A stretch of DNA of 64,000 nucleotides from Usnea hakonensis (lineage: Eukaryota; Ascomycota; Lecanoromycetes; Lecanorales; Parmeliaceae). The notes below the pieces were generated by a model. The model saw only the letters and a program-made list of their open reading frames with translations, ran no database searches and was not told where the DNA came from. Position 1 is the stretch's first letter; each line of letters begins with the position of its first letter. Position numbers and translations under genes: made by a program. Positions 21,256 through 33,326 of the stretch are shown here, piece by piece. Location of the stretch: assembly GCA_013423325.1 (NCBI GenBank), contig BLJB01000149.1, forward strand, positions 78,451 to 142,450. Direction: 5' to 3'.

Positions 21256-22593
21256 TTAAGATCCAGTTGAAACAGCGCCATAGTGACTGCTACGACTTTC
21301 CCTCCCGTCAAGCAGCGATTGCCTGACATTTCCATCAACCTCGCCATTAGAAGGACTATGAATGCGACTAGGCACCCAGCCAGGACTCGGTACCCATCCT
21401 CTCATCCAACCACGAACTCTTCGCCATCGAATTTTACCTTTATGGTCTTGGCCCAAGACAGATTTTTCAACATCGCCCTCGCCATACATCAAGAACTGTA
21501 CGCCTACGGTAGCATCTAGTGCCAAGACACCAGCAGCACCAATCCAGAAGGGTGCAGCCAGAGTTATCCATGTGGCTCTGTCACTACCTTCCGAATCGAC
21601 CCACCCGTGCAAGCCGTATGGCGGATAGGAGTCCCAAGCAAGAGGATTAGCAAGCAGAGAGGAGCTGTAGAATAGATTCCCGAAAAATGCAGCAATGAAC
21701 AGGATTGGCGAAAGGCCAGCGGTGGAGCGGCGGTGTGCATTTCGGTAGATTTGGGGAAGACGGGAGCCGAGATAGCAGCCAGTGGAGCACCACGAAAGTA
21801 TGCGGCCTATTGACTCGGACGAGAACAACGTATTTGATGTGTCCTTGGATTGTAGATATAGAGGAGAAGCATTAGACAGACCGACGCATAGTGTCGATAC
21901 CAGTAGCAGCGCCTTGGGCGAAGGACCAAAAGAGGGAGTGCCGTGGTGCTCGGAGGGATAAGGAAAGGAGCCCCAGCCTAATTTTTCCTTTTCTTTGGAG
22001 AAGGAAGAGCTGATATCTCGTGCAGGGCCTTGGATATCTCGGGGCTTCGTGGGTGTATCCATGGCTTTTGTATCCGATTTTCCGTCCTTGGTGTCTGCGC
22101 TTGCAATCGAACTTCCATCAGACGGTAAAATATCGACTACAACTTGTCCCGAACCAGCGCCCGGTCCATTCGTCTCGGAAGTATTTTCCAGTGTTCCCCT
22201 TTTCCTTGGTGACTGCAGATGGATATACCAAATGTATTGTGACACCAATCCAATATCCACGGAGACGTAATAGCCGGCCACAACCACCTGCCAAGCTGCC
22301 TGCCTCGTTAAGATCGCACCTAATAGGTTCGACGAGTCTCCCAGTAACCAGATGCCCAAAAAGTATATAGACAACCCAGACGCCGATTTTAGTTGATAGT
22401 TTTTATAAATCTGGGGCATCTGGGCGAAGAGCCATGATATAATGCTGAGGACGCCGAGGGCGGTGGATAGGAAGGCGAGGGAGGTAGGTACGCAGGAGTG
22501 GAAAGCGGAGGAGAACTTGATTAGATATTGGCTGATAGGCGTGCAGTGCTCTGGTAGGTTGACCCAATTTCCCAGCGGGTATGATAGAGACAT
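21256..22593 (-). CDS. PQ-loop vacuolar amino acid transporter (Ypq/PQLC2-like)
   Basis: A single exon of 445 aa from the ATG at 22593. It carries two PQ-loop repeats: ALGVLSIISWLFAQMPQIYKNYQLKSASGLS and, in the second half, GSRLPQIYRNAHRRSTAGLS, each with adjacent helices to make seven spans. The long hydrophilic loop between repeats (about residues 150-230) is Ser/Thr/Lys-rich. Ypq1-3 and PQLC2 export cationic amino acids from the vacuole or lysosome; the exact substrate here is inferred only at family level. A reading frame extending to 22614 begins with TTG and is not used. Confidence 0.9.
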   Translation of the reverse strand: MSLSYPLGNWVNLPEHCTPISQYLIKFSSAFHSCVPTSLAFLSTALGVLSIISWLFAQMPQIYKNYQLKSASGLSIYFLGIWLLGDSSNLLGAILTRQAAWQVVVAGYYVSVDIGLVSQYIWYIHLQSPRKRGTLENTSETNGPGAGSGQVVVDILPSDGSSIASADTKDGKSDTKAMDTPTKPRDIQGPARDISSSFSKEKEKLGWGSFPYPSEHHGTPSFGPSPKALLLVSTLCVGLSNASPLYLQSKDTSNTLFSSESIGRILSWCSTGCYLGSRLPQIYRNAHRRSTAGLSPILFIAAFFGNLFYSSSLLANPLAWDSYPPYGLHGWVDSEGSDRATWITLAAPFWIGAAGVLALDATVGVQFLMYGEGDVEKSVLGQDHKGKIRWRRVRGWMRGWVPSPGWVPSRIHSPSNGEVDGNVRQSLLDGRESRSSHYGAVSTGS

Positions 22594-23732
22594 TGCAGGG
22601 TTCGACGCATTCAAGGAGGAAGAATCAGACGACCTCAGGCCATCTATCAGGTCCCGTCAAACGATATGAAGCCGCTAAAAAGCTTTCTGCTTGAAATTGG
22701 CGATGGGGTCTGACAGATGAGGTACGGATGAGCTGACTTGAGTCTGACTCTTTCGGAGAAGATGTAGCAGAGAATCCTTGAGCTGCCAGAGTCAGTGAAA
22801 TTATTGTAGATTTAGCTCAGATAAAAGTACAGCTCCTAAGAAGACTGCCTTGAAAATGGACGATGCAAATAATGCTGTCGACAATTGCGGTGCCGACTCT
22901 GACAAAGAAAAGAGATAAGGAATCTTTGTTGACAACAGCGCAATGCCTGTGGTCAATGCAATTACCAAAACATTCAAAGATGGGAAGAAGAGTATGAGAA
23001 GGGAAGAAGATATAATCGCATGAAGTCATGCTGTATGGTCAAGGTCAGGAGAAGGAAGGAAGCCTGTGTCTGGCCCTGCACGAGGACGACCAGTGAATCG
23101 GATGCCTAGAGAAACATGTACTCGTACTAATAGCCATGCAGGAAAGAGGTAAGGGCGCAGTCTAATAGGTACTCTAATAACGAGTACTTTGTCGTATTGA
23201 TGAGTTACATAATTATTATTCCCGGATCAGTGGTCATAAGCAACTTAGAAGTGGTGGCTGCTTTGGTCATGAGTTGGCTGGCTGGTAGTCTGACCCAAGA
23301 AAACCTTTAGAGAGTGGGATGATGGATGATGAAATCATTTAGATAAGAACATTGCCGAGATAAGGTAAGGCTATAAGCTCCCGATCTGGCTAGATCTTGT
23401 AGCTTTATTAAAGTAGTAGCAACGGAAAGTGTACGTAAAAACTCGCCGACCTCATAAATTTACATAACATACTGACATAGCAATTAGTCCGACATCTTTG
23501 GATTGGCAACAATGGTAACAAAAGCATAATCTGCTAGCTTCTGTTCTTGAGCTCTTCCGTGTATATGTACTAATCCTGAATGACTTCGCTACAAATCCTA
23601 TATACCCATCATACACGGTCCTGAATGTCTTCAGTCGCTGTCTGCTTGTATCCAGAGTCATCCCCATTGTATGGTGGTCTGCATCATCGTGTGAGTGCTG
23701 ACCCAGTATAAGGTTCAATCGCATTCTCTTAC
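22594..23732. other. Intergenic
   Basis: No gene supported over 1.1 kb; frames at 22817-23029 and 23452-23724 (minus) are short and featureless. Scattered GAGTAC/GTACTC motifs occur near 23118-23190. Confidence 0.5.
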
Positions 23733-24619
23733 CTACCTGGCGAGGTTCTTCGCTCCCACAATGCCCGCAGCTCCCACTGCATACATGGCCAGCAAATTCC
23801 TCCAGCTCCCACTCTGACCAACAGCCAAGGCCACCAGATCATATACCATACAACCCCCAAATATCCAATCGCTTGCGGCACTAGCAATGCCAAATCCAAG
23901 CCCGGTCACGACCTTGACGGTCATAGTTGCTGGAGCGTCCTTGAAGTAGGCAACGCTGCCGTTGTGAAGGAAGTCAAGAACACCAATACCCGCAAAGGTT
24001 CTTGATACGATGTTAGTAAGAATGGAGCTCGTGGAATTGGTATTCATAGGAGGAAGTTTGGCGAAGACATAGAACAGCTGGCTGAAGCTATTGACAAGGA
24101 CAAAGACGTTGGCTATTTTCAGATGTTCTGTGTTCCAGAAAAACATCCATGCTGAGATGATGTCAACAGCAAGTCAAGGATGGGTGACACTGGGAAACGT
24201 ACTGCCGATACAGAGATTGCCGAGTGCATAGTAGGGTACAAAGTCGACTTCAATCCTGCGTCAGCATCATTCGCCTCGGAGGTGGTCCTCATCGCTGCAT
24301 ACCAATCTGATCTAACTCTTTGCGCTCATCTGGTTTTTTGGGATCAAGCTTATACAAGCGGTAGAGCCAGGCAAGCTGAAACATCTGTTGGGGAAAGAAG
24401 AAGCCGCCAATGAACTGAGGCTGAGGGCTCCAGAAGGATAGGTTTGCATAATGGACGTCCATCATGTTCGGAGAAGAGAATATGCCATACTGCTGCAGAG
24501 CAAAGTCGTAGATGAAGGATGCTGGCGCCTGTCGAGGAAGTTAACAGATACTAGGGGTATTGGTACAGCGGACGACCTACTAGCCATTTGGCAGTGGAGT
24601 ATGAGAGTCCCATATTCAT
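23733..24619 (-). CDS. Uncharacterised fungal multi-span membrane protein
   Basis: Four exons (24619-24581, 24528-24303, 24247-24203, 24151-23733) join in frame to 242 aa; introns are 52, 55 and 51 nt. The protein starts MNMGLSYSTAKWLAPASFIYD and has conserved-looking segments NLSFWSPQPQFIGGFFFPQQMFQLAWLYRL, VDFVPYYALGNLCI and SDWIFGGCMVYDLVALAVGQSGSW. About five or six hydrophobic helices are visible. I recall closely similar hypothetical proteins across Pezizomycotina but no assigned function. The first exon has only 13 codons and the third only 15, so unspliced reading would lose half the protein. Confidence 0.8.
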
Positions 24620-25292
24620 GATGGTTAACTGTAAAGATGAAGAAGAGATGAGCAGCGGCCCTGAGCTTTAAACGTTGTGGTAACCATTGCTGGCTGAATG
24701 TCGTCACCATAGTTCCTGGACGGACTATCTATCGGTCCGTGCGTATTCGTATCTCTCCATCCGTCAGTTGCTCTACTCATTCTGCCGCCTAATACAACAT
24801 AAGCACGGGTCTCAATTTGCAAGTTTCAGGTTCATACTAGTACTCGTACGACATGTCAGATTTTGGGGACTTTCAGGTACGAGTACGGTGGAGTATAGAT
24901 TCATTGATTATTCGTCAACCTCCCCGGCAAGTTCCAAATCTACATGAAGTCTAGATACGCCATGGAGCGATAACTATAAGCTACAACACAATGCTAATGC
25001 CGGACCCAACGGAGTTTGGCCCACCCTTGAGCCTAGCCAACCTTCTCGAGCAGTACCCCTCCATGACCGAAGATCAATCCTCTACTAGTCGCGAAGGAAT
25101 AACTCGTAAATACGAGACATCCAACAGATCAGCGTTTCCTTTTCAATACCCATTACAAAGCATCCCCATTCCATACCAATACCGAATTGAAGAAAAAAAG
25201 AGATATATATATACGTGCATCGATAACACAAGTCATTGGAAGCTCTCCGTAAAACCCCACCTTTAGCCGATACGACCAGAACATCAATCAGC
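24620..25292. other. Shared 5' region between the membrane protein and the alcohol dehydrogenase
   Basis: Divergent genes flank this 673-bp spacer. Frames at 24687-24947 and 24991-25266 lack features; the second lies on the leader of the dehydrogenase. AT-rich tracts near 25195-25215 may belong to its promoter. Confidence 0.45.
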
Positions 25293-26538
25293 ATGGCTTC
25301 TCAAATCCCCAAAACCCACAAGGCGGCCATGTTCAAAGAGAAGGGCGGTCCCCTTGTAGTCGAAGAGATCGAGACCAAGCAGCCTGAGGAAGGCGAGCTC
25401 CTTGTCAAGGTCGAGGCTTGTGGTGTTTGCCATTCCGAGGTCGTCGTCCAGCAAGCCATGTTTGGGACTCCATTGTAAGATCGAGTCCCGCGTCTTTCTG
25501 TGGTGATGCTGATGAGTGATAGCCCGAGGATTCCAGGCCACGAAGTCATCGGTCATGTCGTAGCCGTCGGGCCACACGAGAAAGCTTGGAAAGTTGGCGA
25601 CAGGGTTGGTGGCGGTTGGCACGGCGGGCATGATGGTTGTGGCCCACTCGCGTCTCCAGTGCCAATACCGACCTAACACCATCCGCAACAGGAACCTGCA
25701 AACAATGCAAACGAGGCTTCAACCAGGCTTGCTCAAACGAGCTAATCAACGGCGTGACCCGCGACGGTGGATGTATGTCTCACAACATCCCAAGCACATC
25801 CAGATTGCTAACTTGAATCCAAGTCGCCGAATACTGCACCCTCCGCTCCGAAGCCGCCGTCCACATCCCCACCCACGTCGACGCCGCCAGCTACGCCCCC
25901 ATCCTCTGCGCCGGCGTCACCGTCTTCAACTCCATGCGCCAAATGAAAGTCACGAGCGGCGAAACCGTCGCGGTCCAAGGTCTCGGCGGCCTCGGCCACC
26001 TGGCCCTCCAATACGCGAATAAAATGGGCTACAAGGTCGTCGCGCTCTCGAGCTCGGGCGGCAAGGAGAAGTTCGCCAAGGATTTGGGCGCGCATGTGTA
26101 TGTGGATTCGAGCAAGGAGAATCACGCAGAGGCGTTGACTAAGATGGGCGGGGCGGCGATGATTGTGAGCACGGCGCCGAATCCGGATATCATGGGCGAT
26201 TTGACGAATGGGTTGGCGCCGGGGGGGAAGTTGCTGCTCTTGTCTCGTAAGCTGCCACTACCCTGCATCTTAACCGTTCACGGGACCCCGAATACTGACC
26301 GTGATTGATAGCGAGCGGGGATGTCAGCATCAATGTGGGGACTTTGATCCTAAAGGGCGCTTCGGTCCACGGGTGGCCGTCGGGCCAGGCGCTGGATTCG
26401 GAAGAAGCGATTGATTTCGCGGAATTGCATGGTGTCAAGTGCTTGGTTGAGACGTTCCCGCTGGCAAAGGCGAATGAGGCGTATGAGCATATGATGGGCG
26501 GGCACCCGCGGTTCAGATGCGTGTTGGTGATGGGGTGA
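25293..26538 (+). CDS. Zinc-dependent alcohol dehydrogenase (ADH/CAD-type MDR)
   Basis: Five exons (25293-25474, 25523-25635, 25692-25772, 25824-26246, 26312-26538) give 341 aa; introns are 48-65 nt. Catalytic-zinc ligands are in ACGVCHSEV (about 42-50) and PGHEVIGHV. The structural-zinc lobe is TCKQCKRGFNQAC. The Rossmann motif is VQGLGGLGHLALQYANKMG, and a conserved KGASVHGWPSG lies near the C-terminus. It should interconvert alcohols and aldehydes or ketones with NAD(P)H in the cytosol. It converges with the NRPS-like reductase gene only 144 bp away, which suggests, but does not prove, a link to that enzyme's aldehyde product. The second half of the gene is GC-rich at third positions. Confidence 0.92.
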
Positions 26539-26682
26539 GGAGGTGGGTGGTTATGAGCCGTGAGGGAATGGGATAGTGGCAGCACGTGTAGATAGGAATT
26601 GCATTTCAATCTAGATACGTAACCGAATCCATTGCTCCAAAGATGACAATTCAGTTCCTCCTACTTAGGTATTCCCCATCCC

Positions 26683-29600
26683 TCAACTATACCCCCACTG
26701 CCTCATCCAATTCCCCATCCACACCTCCCCCACCGCCCCCAACGCCCTCAACGTCCCGCTCCCCTTGACCGTCTCCTCGGTACTCAACCCCGCCCCCTCC
26801 CCCTCCCCCTCCATCACGCCCTCCAAAAACCCCACCAACTTCAACGCCGGATTCATCCTCTCCTCCTCCACCACCACCGTCATCATATCCTCCTCCTCGT
26901 GACCATCCGCGCGTTTCTGCGAATAGGCGGGAGCGTTCAGGGAAGAGGATTGCAGCAAGAGCATCCAGGAGGCGAAGGGCACTATTTCGAGGTTTGTGGC
27001 TGCGCAGGCGCGTTTGATGATGGGGGTTAGGGCGGGCCAGGTTGTGGGGGTGGGGTTTACGATGTTGTAGACTGGGGAGAGGGGGGAGGGGGGGGGAGCG
27101 TTGGGGTTGCTGGTGCTGGGTGGAGGGGGGGCTGGTTGCTCTGCTGTTTGTTCTTCGGCGTGAAGCTGGTGGTGCGAGGGATTCGAGTCTGGCTTTTGGG
27201 AATCGGTACCCGTGGTGGTGGTGGTGGTGATGCTGGTAGGCACTGCATCTGCGGCGTGAGAGTCCCCCAGCTGACGATCTTCCGCTCCCGACTGTTTCTC
27301 AGACTCGTAGAAGAGTTCCAGGATGATCCGCGCTGCGACATCGACCGGGATCCAATCGACTACATCGCGTGATCCCAGCGACGCGGGTAGTTTGCCCATG
27401 TGGACGGAGCTTGCGATCAAGCTTGGTATCCATTCGCGCTGATTCCATACCCCGCTCTCAGTCGTCGGGCCTGCAATTTGTCCGAGGCGGTAAATAGCCG
27501 TTTGCAAACCCGACTTCTGACTCGCGGCCGCGAGGAGTCGTTCGGCGATGGACTTTGACTGCGCGTAACCCATGTCTTCGGCCGTGTGCCAGTCATCCAT
27601 GACGGTCTCCGGAACTGGGTCCTCGTGATAGTCCGCCCAGGCGGTTGCCGTTGCTATGGTGGAGATGAAGGCGAGACGGGTGAGACGCGGGGCCTGCGAG
27701 GCGAAGTCAATTAGGTAGCGGAGACCTTGCAGGTGGGAGTTTGCGTAAGAGTCGAGGGATCGGATGAAGTTCAAGTCCCAAGCGTTGTGGATCACATGTG
27801 TCACGCTCTGGGCGAGGCTTCCGTACATTTTTTGTTCAAGCCCGAGATTAGGGTCGGAGAGACTGCACTGCAGATACGTAATCCTTTCACCCTTCCAAGC
27901 TAGACCCTTTTGCGTAAAAGAGTTTGTCTGGCGGACTTGCGCATCGTCGCCCCTATTCAGGCAATAGATCATTTCAACGGCTGGGTTCAAAGATAAGGAA
28001 CTCAGTAGGTAAGAGCCCAAAGATCCCGTGGAGCCTGTCAGTAGCACAACAAGCTTTCGACTTGGAGCCATTTGTTTGTCACTGTGAGCTATAGGCAGAG
28101 TCTCCAATAAATCTTCAAAGACGTCTTGCATTTTATGCGCGTCAACCCCAGGTGCAGTAGACCGACCCAGGTCTACCAGAGTCTTCTCGAGCTTACTCAG
28201 GGTAGAATGAGCATAGATGATCTCAGCGCTTACATGTTGCGTGTTGGGCATGTAGCGCTTTAGGTAGGCATTGATCTGCTTCGAGAGCGCAATGACCTGC
28301 AAAGACTCGAGCCCAAGCTCAAATAAATCTGCATCGTCGGTAAGATCTTCCTTCAACGGTATGGCGGATGCGACGATGTGATGAAGAAAGACGTGCAAAT
28401 CATCTGGTCCACACTCGAGTCCATGTGGGAGATTTTTGGGTAAATCAGGCGAGTCACAGATGATGTCGATTTCTTCTTGGTACCGTTTAAGAGTAGCCTT
28501 GCGCTGAACGGTACCCTTGGCAGCTCGGAAAACAGGTTTCCCAGGCCGTGTAAAGATTATGCAATCCTTCATGATCCGACCAAAAGACGGACAGCTATCG
28601 TTTGCACGCTGGACTGTAGGCCAAATATCGTCCAGCAACGTCAATTTCGATTCTTGGCTTGATGGGAAATCGGCGGGTTCTACAAGAAGGAATGAATGGA
28701 ATTTGCCTTCACCGCCAACAAGAGCAGACACAACAGCTGGATGTACCGAGATGATGCCCTCCATATCAATCGGGTTGAGCTTTTCCCCACTTGTGAACAA
28801 GATGAGATCATCACGTCGGCCACGGTAGCGCCATAATTTGTCCTTTGTTGGATGCTTTTCGTATAGATCCTTGGTGCAAAATTCCGAAAGGTTGGGATAT
28901 GTATAAAAGATACTCTGAAATGGTTCAAAGTCTTTGTTGCGAATGACACAATGCTCGTATAGTCCGTCTGCACCCACTGGCCGAAAATCATTGCCGTAAA
29001 AAGGACTGTATGAGACATAGTCCCAGTCGCTGCGATCGGTGATTTCAATTGGAAGATAGCCCATTTCTGTGGAGCCGATGATTGTGGACAAGTTCGTTGC
29101 CGCCGCTATCGTGTCCCCTACATTCTTTGGTAGGGTACTCCCCGCAAAGAAGACATATTGCAATTCTTGTAGCCGTGTTAGCTGCTGAGGGTCATTGTAG
29201 ATATCTATCAGCGTTGTTGATGGCAGAGCAGTACCCTGAACTCTGGCAAGATGGTGAACTTGATCTGCTATATTTGCCGTCAACGGCTGATTTGCTGGTG
29301 GAAGAACCCCGACGACACCATAGAAGGCTGCTAAGCCTACAAGCAAGGTGTAAGCTGCGGTATGAGTCAAAGGGAACCCTACGAGCATCCTGGATCCTTT
29401 TAGCGACGGACCAATGACCTCTTGGCCACCTAGAGAAGGTATTAGATTGTAAGCATCCATAGATGAAAAGGTGCCATGGTTGAGAATGACGGACTTTGGA
29501 AGTCCCGTTGACCCTGACGTGTGAAGGGCGAGAAAGGGCATATATCGCGCTTCGTCAAAGGATTTCTTGTATGTATATGGAGCAACATCCGCTGACTGGA

Positions 29601-30116
29601 GAAAGAAGTCTAGACTTGGAATTTGCGCCACTTTCATCTCCTTCTTCCGGAGAATCTGTCGTACAATCGGAGGCACCTTCTCTGGTACCAGGAATATCAA
29701 ACATTTTGTCTCGTCAATCAAAGATAGATGAGCTTCTAGGGTGTTTCGAGGAGAGTTGAAAAGAGCCTTCAAATCGTCAGGTATAGTATGACCATGACGA
29801 CTCGGCTCACCTTGTAGCCAGTCTTGACCGCGGCAAAAGCTATGATTGGATATAGCAAATCCGACGGACCAATGTAACCGAGAGTGTCATGCCCTTGACC
29901 TACACCAAGAGAGCGTTCCAACCACCAAGAGCATTGGTTGACGGCAGTCGAGAAAGTTCCGTAGCTTATATCCCTATAACCCTCCTTCAGATCAATAGAT
30001 CTCGGTATAGCTACAAAAGTATCCTCTGGGAATGACAGCGCATGCTCGTCTACAAGAGTGGGTAAAAGTCTTTGACCAGGCGGGCCAACGTCTGCCCTGA
30101 AGTCGGCACTAGTCAT
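26683..30116 (-). CDS. NRPS-like A-T-R enzyme (adenylation, carrier, NAD(P)-dependent reductase)
   Basis: Exons 30116-29811 and 29766-26683 give 1129 aa over a 44-nt intron (GTGAGC/GAAG). The adenylation domain (about 30-540) has LHTSGSTGLPKS, GSTEMGYLP and YRGRRDDLILFTSGEKLNP. The carrier domain (about 570-650) has DLFELGLESLQ with the phosphopantetheine serine. The reductase domain (about 675 onward) has VVLLTGSTGSLGSYLL and the YxxxK pair in GYAQSKSIAERL. There is no condensation domain. Such enzymes activate a carboxylic acid, load it as a thioester and release it as aldehyde or alcohol; characterised fungal members include aryl-acid reductases. A low-complexity Ser/Pro/Thr/Gln insertion (about 930-985) interrupts the reductase. 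Neighbours are an alcohol dehydrogenase and a secreted GMC oxidoreductase. Substrate unknown. Confidence 0.92.
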
Positions 30117-31236
30117 GGCGGAGACAGGCCGTGATGCTGATGCCGGCTTCAAGATTTTTGCAACAGGGTTCTAGCCAGCGAAGTCGACAGTGAGTCGGAA
30201 AACAAAGGGTCGAAGACAATTGACTACAGACTGCGTCTTAGTGAAGTGAGTCATACTACTTCCAACATGGTAAGATGTATTTTCATTGGCTAGGTCTTGC
30301 CATGTCTTCCTTGCATTACGCAGCCTGGCTGTTGGACGCTGTGCTGCTGAGAACGTCCAGTGAGACGTGATGGAAGTCTCTCACCCTCTCCCTACAACCT
30401 CTTTCCGGAGGGTGGGGAAGACAGTGGCAGGCTCGGAGTAGATGCAGGGAAGAGTACATTTTGATAGTTGAATGAGTTGTGGAGAATTCTTAGAGTGCAT
30501 AAGTTGGTATGCAAGTTTTTGGCGCATCCAATATGTTTCTCGATGAGTATGACCTAAAGTAGTGTGTACTCCGTAAGGCTAAGATTAATGTGGTCATACC
30601 GAGCAATCTCTTGCTGCTTTAGCGGCTGATAGTCCCCGTCGGGTATCGGTCTTGATTATTGATCACTGAAGGTAAAGTACGGTAGGTAGAGTACTTATGG
30701 AAGGTAAAATGTTTCTAGTCGCCTATTATTGTTTTGTATTGAGACTGAAGGTCCCCGCAATTCCACGGCGAGTTTTAATTTCTCGCCTCTTCTTCCCACC
30801 CTTGACCCTACCGAGTACTCCCCTAATGACCCCACTTTTGCCAATTCAATTCATGGAGATCACTGATCAATAGAGATTAGAGACGGTCTCAACAATTTTA
30901 TCATGCATGGGAAACGAAGCGTTCTACTTTCCTTGCAGCGCATGCTTTCCCCCCCCTTCCCCCCAAATTTCGAAACATTAACGTGGGCACTCCCTATTTC
31001 CCGTCCGAAACTTGCATGGGGGCATTGGCACTCCTGTCTCATACATACTCTAGTATACCGTTACATTCGACAATGCGGAAAGATGTCAGCGCCCCAGATA
31101 TCGCTGCTGGCGAACCCGGTTCGTTTGCAATGCATCATCTGTACTTGTTGCAAGATACAGCCGAACAATTATATTATTACTGCCAGACTGCTGCACACTT
31201 GTCACCGGTCAAACCCGTGCACGGTCTTGTTTCATC
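30117..31236. promoter_or_regulatory. Shared 5' region between the NRPS-like gene and GMC oxidoreductase 1
   Basis: This 1.1-kb spacer separates divergent start codons. Frames at 30860-31295 overlap the GMC leader and have no features. A GGTAGGTAGAGTAC motif lies near 30681. Co-regulation of the two genes is possible but not shown. Confidence 0.45.
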
Positions 31237-33237
31237 ATGCTCCCATTACTTCTAGTGACCGTTACTCTTTTCAGCAGTGTCTCTGCAGTACCTAATCCCT
31301 CACACCCACTGTCTAGCCGGCAGTTGCCAACAGGTAGCTCGCTTGCGCAACCTGGTGACGCGACCTTTGATGTTATAATTGTTGGTGGAGGAACGGCAGG
31401 CCTGACTGTTGCGTCAAGATTAGCAGAGAATCATGCCATCAGTGTAGCAGTCGTTGAAGCTGGGGGATTTTACGAGCTTGATAGTGGCAACATCAGCGTT
31501 GTCCCTGGATATAGTACCTTCTATGCCGGCACTAACCCAAATGATACCGACCCTGAGATTGATTGGAACTTCGTCACTACCCCTCAAGCAGCACGTATCC
31601 CGCTTCGTAGGCCGCGCCACATAGCAAGCTAATCCGTTCTAGGGCGCCGCTGACCGAGAACTGCATTACGCACGTGGAAAGACACTAGGAGGTTCATCTG
31701 CACGCAACTTTTTACTCTATCATCGGTAAGCTAGTCGATACGTGCAGCTGTCAGAATATGATACTCATGGCGGGGTAGGCAAACAGTCGGATCAGCAGAC
31801 CTATGGGCAGACGAGGTAGGGGATCAAAGCTATACATTCGCGAACCTCTTGCCATACTACAAAAAGAGTGTGCGTTATACTTCGTCAAAACTTGCTTATT
31901 CAAACAGCTCCAACACCCAAGACACATCAGCATTTAGCGCTGCCGGGGGACCCCTTGAAGTATCTTTTGGAGGGTACAATGACCCATTTGCGAGCTGGGC
32001 CCAGCAAGGACTCGAAAGTATTGGACAAGAAGCAATTGACGGCTTCCAAAGCGGAAACTTGATAGGCTCAGCCTATTTCCCATCAACTATCGACCCTGTC
32101 AAAGCTACTCGCTCGTCCTCAGAGTCTAGTTTCCTCCAATCGGTCCTCGATACTGCCACATCGTTGAAGATTTACAGCAACACATTGGCACAGAAGATAC
32201 TCTTCGCAGGGCAGACTGCCACTGCGGTCCAAGTGTCGTCAGAAGGCACCGACTACGTCCTGACTGCTCGCAAGGAGATAATCATCTCAGCAGGCGCTTT
32301 CCAATCCCCCCAACTGCTCATGGTCTCTGGCATTGGTCCGCGGGAGACATTGCAGGCCTTGGGCATCCCAGTAGTCAAAGACCTCGCCGGTGTGGGCCAA
32401 AATCTCTGCGACCAAGCATACTTCGGCACCACATTCCCCGTCAAGGTGCCTACCGCCTCGGCAGGATTGAACGACCCGGCATTAGCCCAAGCAGCCATCC
32501 AAGAGTACCAAAACAGCGCGTCCGGACCCCTCTCCGTCGCCGCGACCGGCGTCCTCGGCTGGGAAAAGCTCCCCTCGCCGTACCGCGACACCCTCACCCA
32601 AACAGCCATTGATACCCTGAGTTCCTCCTTCCCAGCCGACTGGCCCGAACTCGAATACCTCCCCGTAAGCGGCGTCCTCGGCTACCAGGGCGACTACCAA
32701 ACCGAAGACCCCATCGACGGCAACAACTACGCCACCATCGCCACCGCCGTCGTCGCCCCCCTCAGCCGCGGCAACATCTCAATCACCTCCCCACACATGT
32801 CCGACCCCCCCCTCATCAACCCAAACTGGCTCACCCACCCCGTCGACATCGAACTCGCAATCGCCTCCTTCAAACGCCAGCGCCAGGTCTGGCGCTCCCT
32901 CGCGAACCTCACTACCGGACCGGAGAAAATCCCCGGGACCCAAGTCCAGTCAGATGCCGATATCCTGGCTTTCATCCGCGATAGCCTCGCGCCCCTCTGG
33001 CACGCTGCCGCGACTTGTAAAATGGGCCGCCTGGAGGATCCGATGGCTGTTCTGGATCCGCATATGAGGGTGTACGGCGTGGGGAATCTGCGCGTGGTGG
33101 ATGCGAGTAGTTTTCCGTTCTTGCCGCCGGGGCATCCCCAGGCGACTATTTATGCGGTGGCGGAGAAGATTGCGAGTGAGATTGTGATGCAGTTGACGTT
33201 GCCTGCTGTAAGGACGAGTCTGACGGGGGTGGCTTGA
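31237..33237 (+). CDS. Secreted GMC oxidoreductase (aryl-alcohol/choline-oxidase-like flavoenzyme)
   Basis: Exons 31237-31590, 31643-31725 and 31779-33237 give 631 aa; introns are 52 and 53 nt. The first intron appears to use a GC donor (GCACGT) with a TAG acceptor, joining TPQA to GAADRELHYARG. A signal peptide (MLPLLLVTVTLFSSVSA) precedes the FAD-binding motif FDVIIVGGGTAGLTVASRL. GMC signatures are ARGKTLGGSSARN and SAGAFQSPQLLMVSGIGP. The C-terminal catalytic pair is WHAAATCKMG and PGHPQATIYAVAE. It should oxidise an alcohol with oxygen or a quinone outside the cell. GC content rises sharply after about 32,500. Confidence 0.9.
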
Positions 33238-33292
33238 GGGGGAAAGGGGAGGGGTGGGAAGGGAGAGTGTAGAGTGATTATTGTAGTTTTTT

Positions 33293-33294
<2 letters not shown>

Positions 33295-33326
<32 letters not shown>

